Source of the DNA: an uncultured Lachnospiraceae bacterium
GTDB lineage: Bacteria > Bacillota > Clostridia > Lachnospirales > Lachnospiraceae
Direction of reading: 5' to 3'
DNA length: 58,305 nt
NCBI GenBank assembly: GCA_902770965.1
Contig: CACXUY010000010.1
Span: 1-58,305, forward strand
This document shows positions 47,459-55,754 of this stretch, piece after piece. The notes beneath the pieces are model-generated. The model was not told the DNA's origin. It worked only from the letters and a program-made list of their open reading frames with translations, and searched no databases. A program made the position numbers and the translations under genes. The first letter of the stretch is position 1; every line of letters starts with the position of its first letter.

Positions 47459-47864
47459 GCTTACCTATGAAGTGTCTGGCGATGATTTTACGCGCGCCGG
47501 CGAGGCTTCGAGCGACTGTAAACAGAAACTGAAGAGGTTAGGAGTCCCGCCCGATGTCATCCGCAAGGTGGCGATCGCCATGTACGAGGGCGAGATCAAT
47601 ATGGTCATTCATGCCAATGGAGGCAAGATCAAAGTCACGATCAGCATGGATGAGATCACTATGGAGCTTGCCGACAGAGGCCCGGGCATTCCCGACATAG
47701 AAAAGGCTCTGCGGCCCGGCTATTCGACGGCTCCTGAGGATGTGCGCAGCCTGGGCTTTGGAGCCGGTATGGGTCTGCCAAACATGAAGAAATATACAGA
47801 CGATATCCATATCACCACAGAGCTTGGCGTCGGTACGACCGTGACGATGAAGGTGAAACTATAA
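47442..47864 (+). CDS. Anti-sigma-factor-type ATPase (RsbW/SpoIIAB-like GHKL domain)
   Basis: This 140-residue GHKL ATPase has the N box EGEINMVIHA, the G1 motif DRGPGIPD and the G2 loop GFGAGMGLPN. It lacks a phosphoacceptor His domain, so it is a serine-kinase or partner-switch type like RsbW and SpoIIAB. No anti-anti-sigma partner is adjacent. GGAGGT precedes the ATG at 47442, which overlaps the DRTGG gene. Homologues of this arrangement occur near [FeFe]-hydrogenase genes in clostridia. Confidence 0.85.
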   Translation: MNDSIELTYEVSGDDFTRAGEASSDCKQKLKRLGVPPDVIRKVAIAMYEGEINMVIHANGGKIKVTISMDEITMELADRGPGIPDIEKALRPGYSTAPEDVRSLGFGAGMGLPNMKKYTDDIHITTELGVGTTVTMKVKL

Positions 47865-47907
47865 AGTGGAGCTGCAAAATAAAGCAGCAGATAAGGAAAC
47901 AACACTG

Positions 47908-49224
47908 ATGGCCGAAGAAAAATTTGTCAATGCCGTGCGACTCGACAAAGAAAAATGCATGGGCTGTACCAACTGCATCAAGCGATGTCCTACCGGTGCT
48001 ATCCGGGTGCGTAATGGCAAGGCGAAGATCACAAAATCATACTGCATTGACTGCGGTGAGTGCATACGCATCTGCGAGCATCATGCAAAGATAGCAACTT
48101 ATGATCCCATAAGCTCTATGGATGATTACGAGTACAAGGTCGCTCTTCCTGCCCCAGCGCTTTATGGTCAATACAACAATCTTGAAGATACGAATATTCT
48201 GCTGACCGCCCTCAAGTACATGGGCTTCGATGATGTTTATGAGGTTGGCGCCGCCGCAGAGATCGTCTCCCAGATGTCGAGGGAGTTTGTCTCCACACAT
48301 CGCGACAAGTGGCCTCTCATCAGCACCGCATGTCCCTCGGTGACACGCCTGATCCGCATTCGTTTCCCGAATCTCATCAGCCACCTCCTGCCTCTTGAGG
48401 CGCCGGTGGAGCTGGCCGCCACCCTTGCAAGACGCAAGGCTCTGGTCATGAGCGGCCTGCCTTCCGAGAAGATAGGTATTTTTTTCATCTCACCCTGTCC
48501 CGCGAAGGTCTCGGCATGCCGAAGCCCTCTGGGCATCACCAAGTGCGATGTGGACAAGGTTCTGGCCATTAAGGATGTATATCCAATATTGCTGCCTCTC
48601 ATGAAAAAAGCGGCGCTCAATCCGGATGACCTGGCGTCGGCAGGCCGTATCGGCCTTGGCTGGGGGCAGAGCGGCGGAGAAGCGGGCGGCCTGCTCACTG
48701 ACAGCTATTTGGCGGCGGACGGCATAGAGAACGTGATAGATGTGCTGGAGGATCTTGAAGACCAGAAGCTCACGAACCTGAAGTTTATTGAGCTGAATGC
48801 TTGCAGGGGCGGCTGTGTCGGTGGTGTGCTGACTGTTGAGAACCCCTATGTCGCAAGAGTTAAGCTTAAGCGCCTTAACAGATACCTGCCCGTCGCAGTC
48901 ACGCATGGGATACCGGTGGATGCCGGTTACTGGACCAGAGAGATCAAATACGAGCCGGTGTTCAATCTCGGATCAAATCTACGCGAGAGCATGCAGATGA
49001 TGTTTAAGGTGGAATTGCTGGAGAAGCAGTTCCCTGGCACGGACTGCGGTTCATGCGGCGCTCCGAGCTGCCGCGCCCTTGCGGAGGACATAGTGCGAGG
49101 AGTGGCGAAGAAGACGGACTGCATCTATGTCTTAAGAAAGTATATCCAGCGGATTTCCGGAGAGATGCATGACATGTCCGAGAATCCCAACGCGGAGTAC
49201 CTGGACGATGACCCGGAGGAGTGA
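47908..49224 (+). CDS. Ferredoxin-domain protein with [FeFe]-hydrogenase-like (H-cluster fold) and Fe-S C-terminal domains
   Basis: A 438-residue protein. The N terminus has two [4Fe-4S] motifs (CMGCTNCIKRC and CIDCGECIRIC). The middle has the hydrogenase large-subunit fold: TACPS replaces the catalytic TSCCP, SPCPAK replaces MPCxxK, and ELNACRGGCVGG replaces ExMxCxxGCxxGG. The four cluster-binding cysteines are kept, but the proton-relay Cys is Ala and the Met is Asn, so hydrogen catalysis is doubtful. The C terminus (DCGSCGAPSC) is another Fe-S site. A GTG at 47866 is also possible, but the ATG at 47908 fits better. It probably acts as a redox or hydrogen sensor for the adjacent ATPase (inference). 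Confidence 0.83.
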   Translation: MAEEKFVNAVRLDKEKCMGCTNCIKRCPTGAIRVRNGKAKITKSYCIDCGECIRICEHHAKIATYDPISSMDDYEYKVALPAPALYGQYNNLEDTNILLTALKYMGFDDVYEVGAAAEIVSQMSREFVSTHRDKWPLISTACPSVTRLIRIRFPNLISHLLPLEAPVELAATLARRKALVMSGLPSEKIGIFFISPCPAKVSACRSPLGITKCDVDKVLAIKDVYPILLPLMKKAALNPDDLASAGRIGLGWGQSGGEAGGLLTDSYLAADGIENVIDVLEDLEDQKLTNLKFIELNACRGGCVGGVLTVENPYVARVKLKRLNRYLPVAVTHGIPVDAGYWTREIKYEPVFNLGSNLRESMQMMFKVELLEKQFPGTDCGSCGAPSCRALAEDIVRGVAKKTDCIYVLRKYIQRISGEMHDMSENPNAEYLDDDPEE

Positions 49225-49368
49225 ATAGAAGGTGAAGCTTTAAAGCCGCAGGCTTATATGATAAGGTATGCGGACAAAAGCTAATATGTAATTATCCGGC
49301 ACAACGATGGGTGTGCAGCGTCCCGATTTTGAGGCACCGAATAGTCACGATTATATTAAGGAGTGGAT

Positions 49369-49701
49369 ATGACAGTTCAAGAGCTGATAGACAGTGATAT
49401 GTTTGAAGTAGTCAATGAAGGTTCAGACACTGACAGGGATATTTCCAAGGTGTTCTGCTGCGACCTTCTTAGCATAGCCATGGGCAAGGGCATCGCCGAC
49501 GCGGCATGGGTCACGGTCATGGGCAACATCAATACGCTGGCCGTCATGAGCCTCACCGACATGGCCTGCATCATACTTGCCGAGGGCGCCCGTATGGACG
49601 ACCCCGGCATGGCAAAGGCGAGGCAGCAGGGCTTTACGATCCTTAGAACTGACGAGCCGATCTTTGATGCCGGATTAAAGATCCACGAACGGATCCAATA
49701 A
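49369..49701 (+). CDS. DRTGG-type domain protein, second copy
   Basis: A 110-residue single-domain protein of the same family as that at 47096 but clearly diverged (VFCCDLLSIAMGKG, AWVTVMGNINTLAVMSLTD, GFTILRTDEPIFDAGLKI). AAGGAG at 49358-49363 sits 5 nt before the ATG at 49369, in preference to a GTG at 49363. It stands between the Fe-S protein and a PHP enzyme. Function unknown. Confidence 0.8.
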   Translation: MTVQELIDSDMFEVVNEGSDTDRDISKVFCCDLLSIAMGKGIADAAWVTVMGNINTLAVMSLTDMACIILAEGARMDDPGMAKARQQGFTILRTDEPIFDAGLKIHERIQ

Positions 49702-49721
49702 GGCTCTGCGGTGACCATAAT

Positions 49722-50441
49722 ATGACGGAGCTTTTTTACGATTTTCATCTGCATTCATGTCTGTCGCCATGCGGAGATGATAACATGACTCCGGCAAATA
49801 TAGCAGGCATGGCTATGATAAAGGGGCTGCAGGCAGTCGCCCTGACCGACCACAACACAGCCCGGAATTGCCCCGCCTTCCTGAAGCATTGCGAGGCATA
49901 TGGATTGATAGGCCTTCCCGGCATGGAACTCACCACCTCCGAAGAGGTCCATGTGGTATGTCTTTTCGCCAGGCTTGATAAGGCGCTTGCCTTTGATGAG
50001 TACGTCCATGAGCACCTCATCAAGGTCCCAAACCGCAAGGAGTATTTCGGAGAGCAGATCATCCGCGACGAGAACGATGACCCAATAGGCGAGGAGCCGT
50101 ATTTCCTTCCGAACGCGACGGACATCAGCTTCGATGATGTATATGATCTCCTCAAGGGCTTCGATGGCTTCATGATACCCGCTCATCTGGACAAGACGTC
50201 CACGAGTCTTATCTCGAACCTGGGCTTCGTGCCGCCCGACAGCAGGTTCAAGTGCTTTGAGCTGCATAAGATGGAGAATCTCCATCGCCTGAGGAAAGCG
50301 AATCCATATCTTGAAAAATGCAAGGTCATCTGCGATTCGGACGCGCATTATCTGGAGAATATTCATGAGGCGGAGTTCAAGCTTTTGGTGGAGGAGGTCA
50401 CTCCCGAAGGCATTATAGAGGCACTCGGACAAGGCATGTGA
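49722..50441 (+). CDS. PHP-domain phosphoesterase
   Basis: A 239-residue protein of the PHP superfamily with the metal motifs DFHLHSCLSPCGD, LTDHNT, PGMELTTSEEVHVV, IPAHLDK and SDAHYLENI. Members hydrolyse phosphate esters or nucleic acids (RNase AM, histidinol phosphatase). The substrate cannot be told. It ends the cluster, and the same gene order with DRTGG proteins and the hydrogenase-like protein is known in other clostridia. The ribosome-binding site is weak (GCGGTGA). Confidence 0.87.
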   Translation: MTELFYDFHLHSCLSPCGDDNMTPANIAGMAMIKGLQAVALTDHNTARNCPAFLKHCEAYGLIGLPGMELTTSEEVHVVCLFARLDKALAFDEYVHEHLIKVPNRKEYFGEQIIRDENDDPIGEEPYFLPNATDISFDDVYDLLKGFDGFMIPAHLDKTSTSLISNLGFVPPDSRFKCFELHKMENLHRLRKANPYLEKCKVICDSDAHYLENIHEAEFKLLVEEVTPEGIIEALGQGM

Positions 50442-50508
50442 ATCTGGACGCGCTGGATATTTTTTAAAGCTTGATCAGACAGCTTAACCAGACAACTAAA
50501 TCGGACAG

Positions 50509-50967
50509 ATGCCGTGCAAGATCCAGGACTTTTCGAGATTCCAGACTGGATTGGGATCGGTGCTGAGGCTGTTATCTGTGGGCAGCGACAAGGAAGAGAT
50601 CAAGCGTCTTTGCGATGAGCATAAAGACGCGTATGAGAATCTTGGCAGGGAAGACGCGGAGATGCTGGAAGTATTCATGAACAAAAGATTCAAACGAGAT
50701 AGAGGAGAGGAGAAGACGGTAAACGTGTTTAAGGGAATACAGGATTGGATGGATGAGAAAAAGGAGGAAGGCCGAGAAGAAGGCCGAGAAGAAGGTCGAG
50801 CGGAAGGCCGCGAGGAAGGCCGCGAGGAAGGTCATGACGAGTTTGCCGGTATGATAAGGTATCTTATGCGCAATGGCAGGAACGAAGACGTAATGAGAGC
50901 AACGGAAGATAAGGCTTATAGAAAACAGCTTTTTGCAGAATATACCAGCTTGGCACTGGCAAATTAG
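50509..50967 (+). pseudogene. Rpn-family nuclease/transposase-like fragment
   Basis: The 152-residue open frame matches only the C-terminal part of the Rpn (YhgA-like) recombination-promoting nuclease family: a helical region followed by the Arg-Glu-Glu-Gly repeats REEGREEGR and a short end. The PDDEXK catalytic half is absent, and no ribosome-binding site precedes the ATG. The 12-bp DNA repeat beneath it spans about 50766-50832. It is probably a decayed remnant. Confidence 0.65.
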
Positions 50968-50978
50968 GCAATATGGTG

Positions 50979-51026
50979 AAGTCCGCCATGCCTCTTGTTG
51001 GGGAGAGCTTTGGCGGACTTTTTTAT
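50979..51026 (+). terminator. Terminator after the Rpn fragment
   Basis: AAGTCCGCCA (50979-50988) pairs with TGGCGGACTT (51011-51020), followed by a T run to 51024. Confidence 0.85.
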
Positions 51027-51203
51027 TGCATAAGTGTTTGTCTGTATGTGTTGAACCGATATGATATACGGAAGTACCTTCTGATTTCATTAATACAGTC
51101 TTAATGTATATGAAAACTGATTAATACCATCTTTGTGTAGGTTGCTTTATCATGGGGGCAGTGCATGATAATCAGGCTATGAAAACATGGCATAAAATAT
51201 AGC

Positions 51204-51248
51204 CATAAAGCATGTCATAAAGCATGTCATAAAGCATGTCATAAAGCA
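51204..51248. repeat. 12-bp direct repeats upstream of ktrB
   Basis: The unit cataaagcatgt repeats exactly at 51204-51215, 51216-51227 and 51228-51239, with a partial fourth copy to 51248. They lie about 90 nt before the KtrB start. Period and position suit a protein-binding array or recent slippage. Confidence 0.85.
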
Positions 51249-51334
51249 ATATCACAGAATAGTGCTATAGAACCATGCCATAGAGTCAGATTATTGTGAC
51301 AGGCACCAGAAATACGCTGTGAAAGGAGGGCAGG

Positions 51335-52669
51335 ATGAGCGGACGTTTTTTCGGAAAGCAATTTACATCTTTTCAGATCATCATATCGGGTTTTATGATC
51401 GTGATCCTGATGGGATCGATGCTGCTTGCCCTGCCCATATCTTCCGCAACAGGTGAATGGACGCCCATGTCGGATTCTTTATTTACGGCGGTTTCCGCGG
51501 TCTGCGTGACAGGGCTGGTCGTAAGGGACACCGCGACATACTGGTCATTTTTTGGACAAGCCACTATCATGCTTCTGATACAAATCGGTGGACTGGGGAT
51601 CGTTACGATAACAGCCCTGATAACCACCGCTTCCGGGAGGCAGATCTCTTTACTGCAGCGCAGTACCCTGCAGGAGAGCATTTCCGCTAATCAGCTTGGA
51701 GGTGTCGAGAAGCTGACAAGTCTTATCTGGAAGGTGGCGTTGGTCACAGAGCTGGCAGGGGCGGTGTTGTTGATGCCGTCTTTCTGCGCGGCTTTTGGTC
51801 TCTCAGGGGTATGGATGAGCTTTTTTCACTCTGTATCCGCGTTCTGCAACGCAGGTTTTGACGTGATGGGCGGCAGAACCGGGCAGTACTCCTCCATCAC
51901 ATTTTTTTCGGACAGTTTTGGCGTGATACTGCCCCTGTGTCTTCTGATCATGATCGGAGGGATCGGATTTCTTACCTGGGACGATATCGCCAGGAATAAA
52001 TACCATCTGAGAAGCTATAGCATACAAAGCAAGGTCATTCTCACCGTCACCGCGCTGTTGTTTCTTGTTCCCACGGCGGTCTTCTTTTTCAACGATTTTT
52101 CGAATCTGGACCTGAAAGAGAGGTTTTGCGTTTCTCTGTTCCAGGCGGTCACTCCCCGGACAGCGGGTTTTAACGCAGTGGATCTGGGGCAGCTGACCAG
52201 CGCGGGCCGGGCAATGACGGTAATCCTGATGCTTATAGGCGGTTCACCCGGCTCCACTGCGGGCGGCATGAAGACTACAACGGCGGCCGTTCTGTTCGCA
52301 AATGCAGCGGCTGTCGCCCACCGTCCCAAAACACCGCGGCTGTTCAACCGCAGGATAGATGATGACACCGTAAAATGCGCCTCCACCATTCTGGTCCTTT
52401 ACCTGTTTCTGGGGCTGGCCGGCGCATTTGTCATCAGCATTGCCGAGGGGCTTTCCTTTGAGTCGTGTTTTTTTGAAACAGCTTCTGCCATAGGGACGGT
52501 GGGTCTCTCCCTGAGCCTGACTCCGGGATTGAGCCTCGGTTCCCGGGCAGTTCTGGTCGGACTTATGTTCTTCGGCAGAGTCGGCGGATTGACGTTGCTG
52601 TATGCCGCGGCAGATATCGGAAAAGTCGAGACGGCTCGCTTTCCGGTGGGGAAAATCAATGTTGGATAG
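51335..52669 (+). CDS. ktrB: Potassium uptake protein KtrB/TrkH family
   Basis: This 444-residue pore-forming subunit imports K+ (with Na+ or H+). It has four M1-P-M2 repeats, and the four P-loops carry the selectivity glycines in SAVCVTGL, SAFCNAGF, TPRTAGFN and SAIGTVGL. A GGSPGSTAGG gate region lies near residue 315. Length and the absence of long extra helices favour KtrB over TrkH. GAAAGGAGGG precedes the ATG. KtrA follows after 142 nt. Confidence 0.93.
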   Translation: MSGRFFGKQFTSFQIIISGFMIVILMGSMLLALPISSATGEWTPMSDSLFTAVSAVCVTGLVVRDTATYWSFFGQATIMLLIQIGGLGIVTITALITTASGRQISLLQRSTLQESISANQLGGVEKLTSLIWKVALVTELAGAVLLMPSFCAAFGLSGVWMSFFHSVSAFCNAGFDVMGGRTGQYSSITFFSDSFGVILPLCLLIMIGGIGFLTWDDIARNKYHLRSYSIQSKVILTVTALLFLVPTAVFFFNDFSNLDLKERFCVSLFQAVTPRTAGFNAVDLGQLTSAGRAMTVILMLIGGSPGSTAGGMKTTTAAVLFANAAAVAHRPKTPRLFNRRIDDDTVKCASTILVLYLFLGLAGAFVISIAEGLSFESCFFETASAIGTVGLSLSLTPGLSLGSRAVLVGLMFFGRVGGLTLLYAAADIGKVETARFPVGKINVG

Positions 52670-52811
52670 GACCGGCGGCTTGTCTGGATGAGCGCGAGTC
52701 GGTTGGAGTAAAAAAACCAAGTGGTATAGGGCCGGCGAGTTGGCATTCCTGACAGGAGGGATGGCATATCATAACACGGGCTTCAAGGTTATGGATTGAG
52801 AAGGTGAGATT

Positions 52812-53459
52812 ATGAAATCGATTCTATTGATAGGGACAAACCGCTTAGGATCGCTTCTTGCCAGGAATTTTCATGATCTGGGACATCAGGTCATGGCTGT
52901 GGACAAGGAAGAAGAGCGAATCAACAGTGTCCTGCCCTATGTGACGGATGCGCAGATCGGCGACAGCACCAACGAAGTGTTTTTACGATCGCTGGGCGTA
53001 AGCAGCTACGATGTGTGCATAGTCACCATCGGCGGAGATTTTCAGAGTTCACTGGAAACGACATCTTTGCTGAAGGAACTGGGAGGAAAACTCGTCATTT
53101 CACGGGCGGATCGGGATGTGCAGGCGAAGTTCCTGCTTCGAAATGGCGCGGATGAGGTCATAAATCCGGAAAAGCAGATCGCAGAATGGGCAGCGATCCG
53201 ATACGCATCAGATCACGTTCTGGATTTCATAAAGCTGGATGAAGACTTTGCGATCTTTGAGGTATCCATTCCCGCGGAGTGGATGGGAAAGAGGATAGGA
53301 CAGCTTGAAATTCGCAGGAAATACGGAATCAATATTCTGGCGGTGAAGGAGAACGGAAAAATGAATCTGGCGGTTTCGCCTGACACCGTTTTGGACAGCA
53401 GCAAGACGCTGTTTGTTCTGGGAGAGCGGAGGGCGATCCAGAAATGCTTCCACATGTAA
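52812..53459 (+). CDS. ktrA: Potassium uptake regulatory protein KtrA/TrkA (RCK domain)
   Basis: A 215-residue cytoplasmic ring subunit that gates KtrB with ATP/ADP or NAD(H). An N-terminal RCK-N Rossmann domain (1-135) has the loop LIGTNRLGS, in which the middle glycine of GxGxxG is Asn, followed by the conserved AVDKEEERI acidic residue. The RCK-C domain follows (about 140-215). AAGGTGAGATT precedes the ATG. Pairing with ktrB makes the assignment firm. Confidence 0.9.
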   Translation: MKSILLIGTNRLGSLLARNFHDLGHQVMAVDKEEERINSVLPYVTDAQIGDSTNEVFLRSLGVSSYDVCIVTIGGDFQSSLETTSLLKELGGKLVISRADRDVQAKFLLRNGADEVINPEKQIAEWAAIRYASDHVLDFIKLDEDFAIFEVSIPAEWMGKRIGQLEIRRKYGINILAVKENGKMNLAVSPDTVLDSSKTLFVLGERRAIQKCFHM

Positions 53460-53472
53460 TGCTCTGATAAGC

Positions 53473-53501
53473 TTAACGGGAAAGGTGAACTGTGCTATAC
53501 T
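53473..53501 (+). promoter_or_regulatory. Possible kdpD promoter
   Basis: TTAACG (53473-53478), a 17-nt spacer and TATACT (53496-53501). The -10 lies inside the first copy of a 30-bp direct repeat, so the second copy might act as an operator or a duplicated promoter. Confidence 0.5.
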
Positions 53502-53547
53502 TTACAGGATACGGAATGTGAACTGTGCCATACTTTACAGGATACGG
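53485..53547. repeat. 30-bp direct repeat before kdpD
   Basis: Copies at 53485-53514 and 53518-53547 differ at one position (T/C) and have a 33-bp period. Each contains ACTGTGC followed by YATACT and ACAGGATACGG. Confidence 0.9.
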
Positions 53548-53633
53548 CCTTTCGGGAATGCAAAGCACGGAGTAACCCATAGGTTTTATGCAGGAGTATC
53601 ATAGCAGGCTTAGCAGCGGAAGGAGGAGATGAT

Positions 53634-55754
53634 ATGGGCGGTCATTCCGAAGGTGGAGACCATATCCTTGTATGTGTCTCACCATCGCCTTCCAACCCCA
53701 AAGTTGTCGCTGCGGCGGCCAGGATGGCTGAGGCTTTTCAGGCGACCCTCACGGCGATCTATGTTAAACCTACGAACTATGAGAGCCTTTCGGAGGAGGA
53801 TCGAATCTGCCTCCGGGACAACATCAGGTTCGCTGAGCAGAACGGCGCGTCGGTCACGACGATCATCGGTGACGACATATCTGCCCAGGTTGCGGAATAC
53901 GCGCATATTTCCGGTACAACAAAGATCGTTGTGGGAAGGAGTGGAATCCGGCGGCGTCATTTCTGGAGCAAGCCGCCCCTGACCGAGCAGATCATACTCA
54001 ACGCCCCGGACGTCGATGTCTACATCATCCCGGACTCTGCGGCAGATTTTAAGCAGCAGAGGGACAATTCGCGTATCGCGGATCGTATGCTCCCGTCTCT
54101 GAAGGAAACTGTTTATACTTTTTTACTCTTGGTTGCTGCCACAGTGATCGGTCTTATTTTCACACGGTTCGGTTTTTCGGAATCAAATATTATCACGGTT
54201 TTAATTTTGGGGGTACTTATTATATCTGTGATCACGATCAATCCGATCTACAGTGTCGTGGGATCGCTTACGAGCGTGCTGCTGTTCAACTGGTTTTTTA
54301 TTGATCCGAAATTTAGCTTTCACACCTATGAAACCGAATACGCTGTGACATTTGCAATCATGCTGGCATCATCACTGATCACGGGAACCCTGGCAAACCG
54401 AATGAAGCAGAGTGCCAGGCAGTCTGCCCGCGAGGCGTTTCGCACGAAGGTGCTGCTGGACACGAACCAACTTCTGCAGAAAGCGGACAATCCGGCAGAG
54501 GTGATCCAGACCACCGCCCGCCAGATCATCACCTTGCTGAGCCGGGACGTCGTGGTTTATACACGGGCGGAGAACGGCGGTCTTGAGGAGGGAGCGGAGC
54601 TCTTCGTTTCCGGTACTCAAGGCAGTACCGGAACGGTCGGCGGAAGCAGTGTGACCGCTGCGAACGCTATGCTCTTCACGGACGCTATGACCGAAGCGAT
54701 CGGCTCGTCAGGGACGGACAAGGCGGCTAAAACAGGCGGCAGAACCGGGATGGCCGGGGCATCCCGGGAAGCTGGTATTCCTGATGCCAATGAGAGGGAG
54801 ATCGCTGCGTGGGTGTTTGCCCATCAACAGTCTGCCGGTTTCCATCTTGATCAGTACGAGGGGGCTAAGGCTCAGTATCATCCGATCTGCCTGAACGGAT
54901 ACTGTTGCGGAGTGATTGCTATCCGGGTAAATCAGACTTCGCCTGAGCCTTATGAGAACAGCATTGTTACGTCTATTTTGGGTGAATGCGCCCTTGCCTT
55001 GGAAAACCTGCGAAACGCGGAGGAAAAGGAGAGGGCTTCCGTTATGGTACGCAACGAACAGCTCCGTTCCAATCTGCTCCGGTCCATCTCACACGACATC
55101 CGAACCCCGCTGACCTCCATATCCGGGAACGCAAGCAATCTTTTGTCTCATTACCACCAGCTGGATGATCCGACACGGGAGCAGATTTTCTCTGATATAT
55201 ATGACGACTCGGAGTGGCTGATCCATCTGGTGGAAAACCTACTGTCCATTTCTCGGATCGAAAACGGATTGATAGAACTTCACCTTTCACTGGAAATCAT
55301 GGGCGACGTTATTGAGGAAGCGCTCAGGCACGTGGACCGGAACGCATCCGAGCACTCAATAACGGTTCAGGACACGGATGATATCCTTCTTGTGGATATG
55401 GATGCCAGGCTGATCATGCAGGTGCTGATCAATCTGATCAACAATGCAATAAAGTATACGCCGGCCGGGTCGGAGATTCGGGTTGAGAGCAGGCAAGCCG
55501 GTAATGAGGCTGTCGTGATCGTCCGCGACAACGGACCGGGCATAGCGGATGATGCCAAGCCACACGTGTTTGAGATGTTTTATACCGGCCGGAACAAGGT
55601 TGTCGATGGGCGCAGAGGCCTGGGTCTGGGTCTGGCATTATGTAAATCGATTGTGGAATCTCATCATGGAAGGATCACGCTCACGGACAGCGTTCCTTCC
55701 GGATGCTGCTTTACCATTTTTCTGCCGATGAAGGAGGTATCTTTCCATGAATAA
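53634..55754 (+). CDS. kdpD: Short KdpD-type sensor histidine kinase lacking the KdpD N-terminal domain
   Basis: A 706-residue histidine kinase. Residues of about 1-140 are a universal-stress-protein domain, then four TM helices of the DUF4118 type (about 160-245), a GAF-like region (about 270-460), HisKA with the phosphoacceptor His in RSISHDIRTPL (about 485), and HATPase with INLINNAIKY, RDNGPGI and GLGLGL. Full KdpD has about 890 residues with an N-terminal Walker-containing domain, absent here. KdpD senses K+ limitation and ionic strength. GGAAGGAGGAG precedes the ATG. It overlaps kdpE by 8 nt. Confidence 0.88.
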   Translation: MGGHSEGGDHILVCVSPSPSNPKVVAAAARMAEAFQATLTAIYVKPTNYESLSEEDRICLRDNIRFAEQNGASVTTIIGDDISAQVAEYAHISGTTKIVVGRSGIRRRHFWSKPPLTEQIILNAPDVDVYIIPDSAADFKQQRDNSRIADRMLPSLKETVYTFLLLVAATVIGLIFTRFGFSESNIITVLILGVLIISVITINPIYSVVGSLTSVLLFNWFFIDPKFSFHTYETEYAVTFAIMLASSLITGTLANRMKQSARQSAREAFRTKVLLDTNQLLQKADNPAEVIQTTARQIITLLSRDVVVYTRAENGGLEEGAELFVSGTQGSTGTVGGSSVTAANAMLFTDAMTEAIGSSGTDKAAKTGGRTGMAGASREAGIPDANEREIAAWVFAHQQSAGFHLDQYEGAKAQYHPICLNGYCCGVIAIRVNQTSPEPYENSIVTSILGECALALENLRNAEEKERASVMVRNEQLRSNLLRSISHDIRTPLTSISGNASNLLSHYHQLDDPTREQIFSDIYDDSEWLIHLVENLLSISRIENGLIELHLSLEIMGDVIEEALRHVDRNASEHSITVQDTDDILLVDMDARLIMQVLINLINNAIKYTPAGSEIRVESRQAGNEAVVIVRDNGPGIADDAKPHVFEMFYTGRNKVVDGRRGLGLGLALCKSIVESHHGRITLTDSVPSGCCFTIFLPMKEVSFHE

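Noticed and set aside
51204-51248. CRISPR array or plasmid iterons
   Set aside because: Contiguous 12-bp units with no spacers, and no replication initiator gene nearby.
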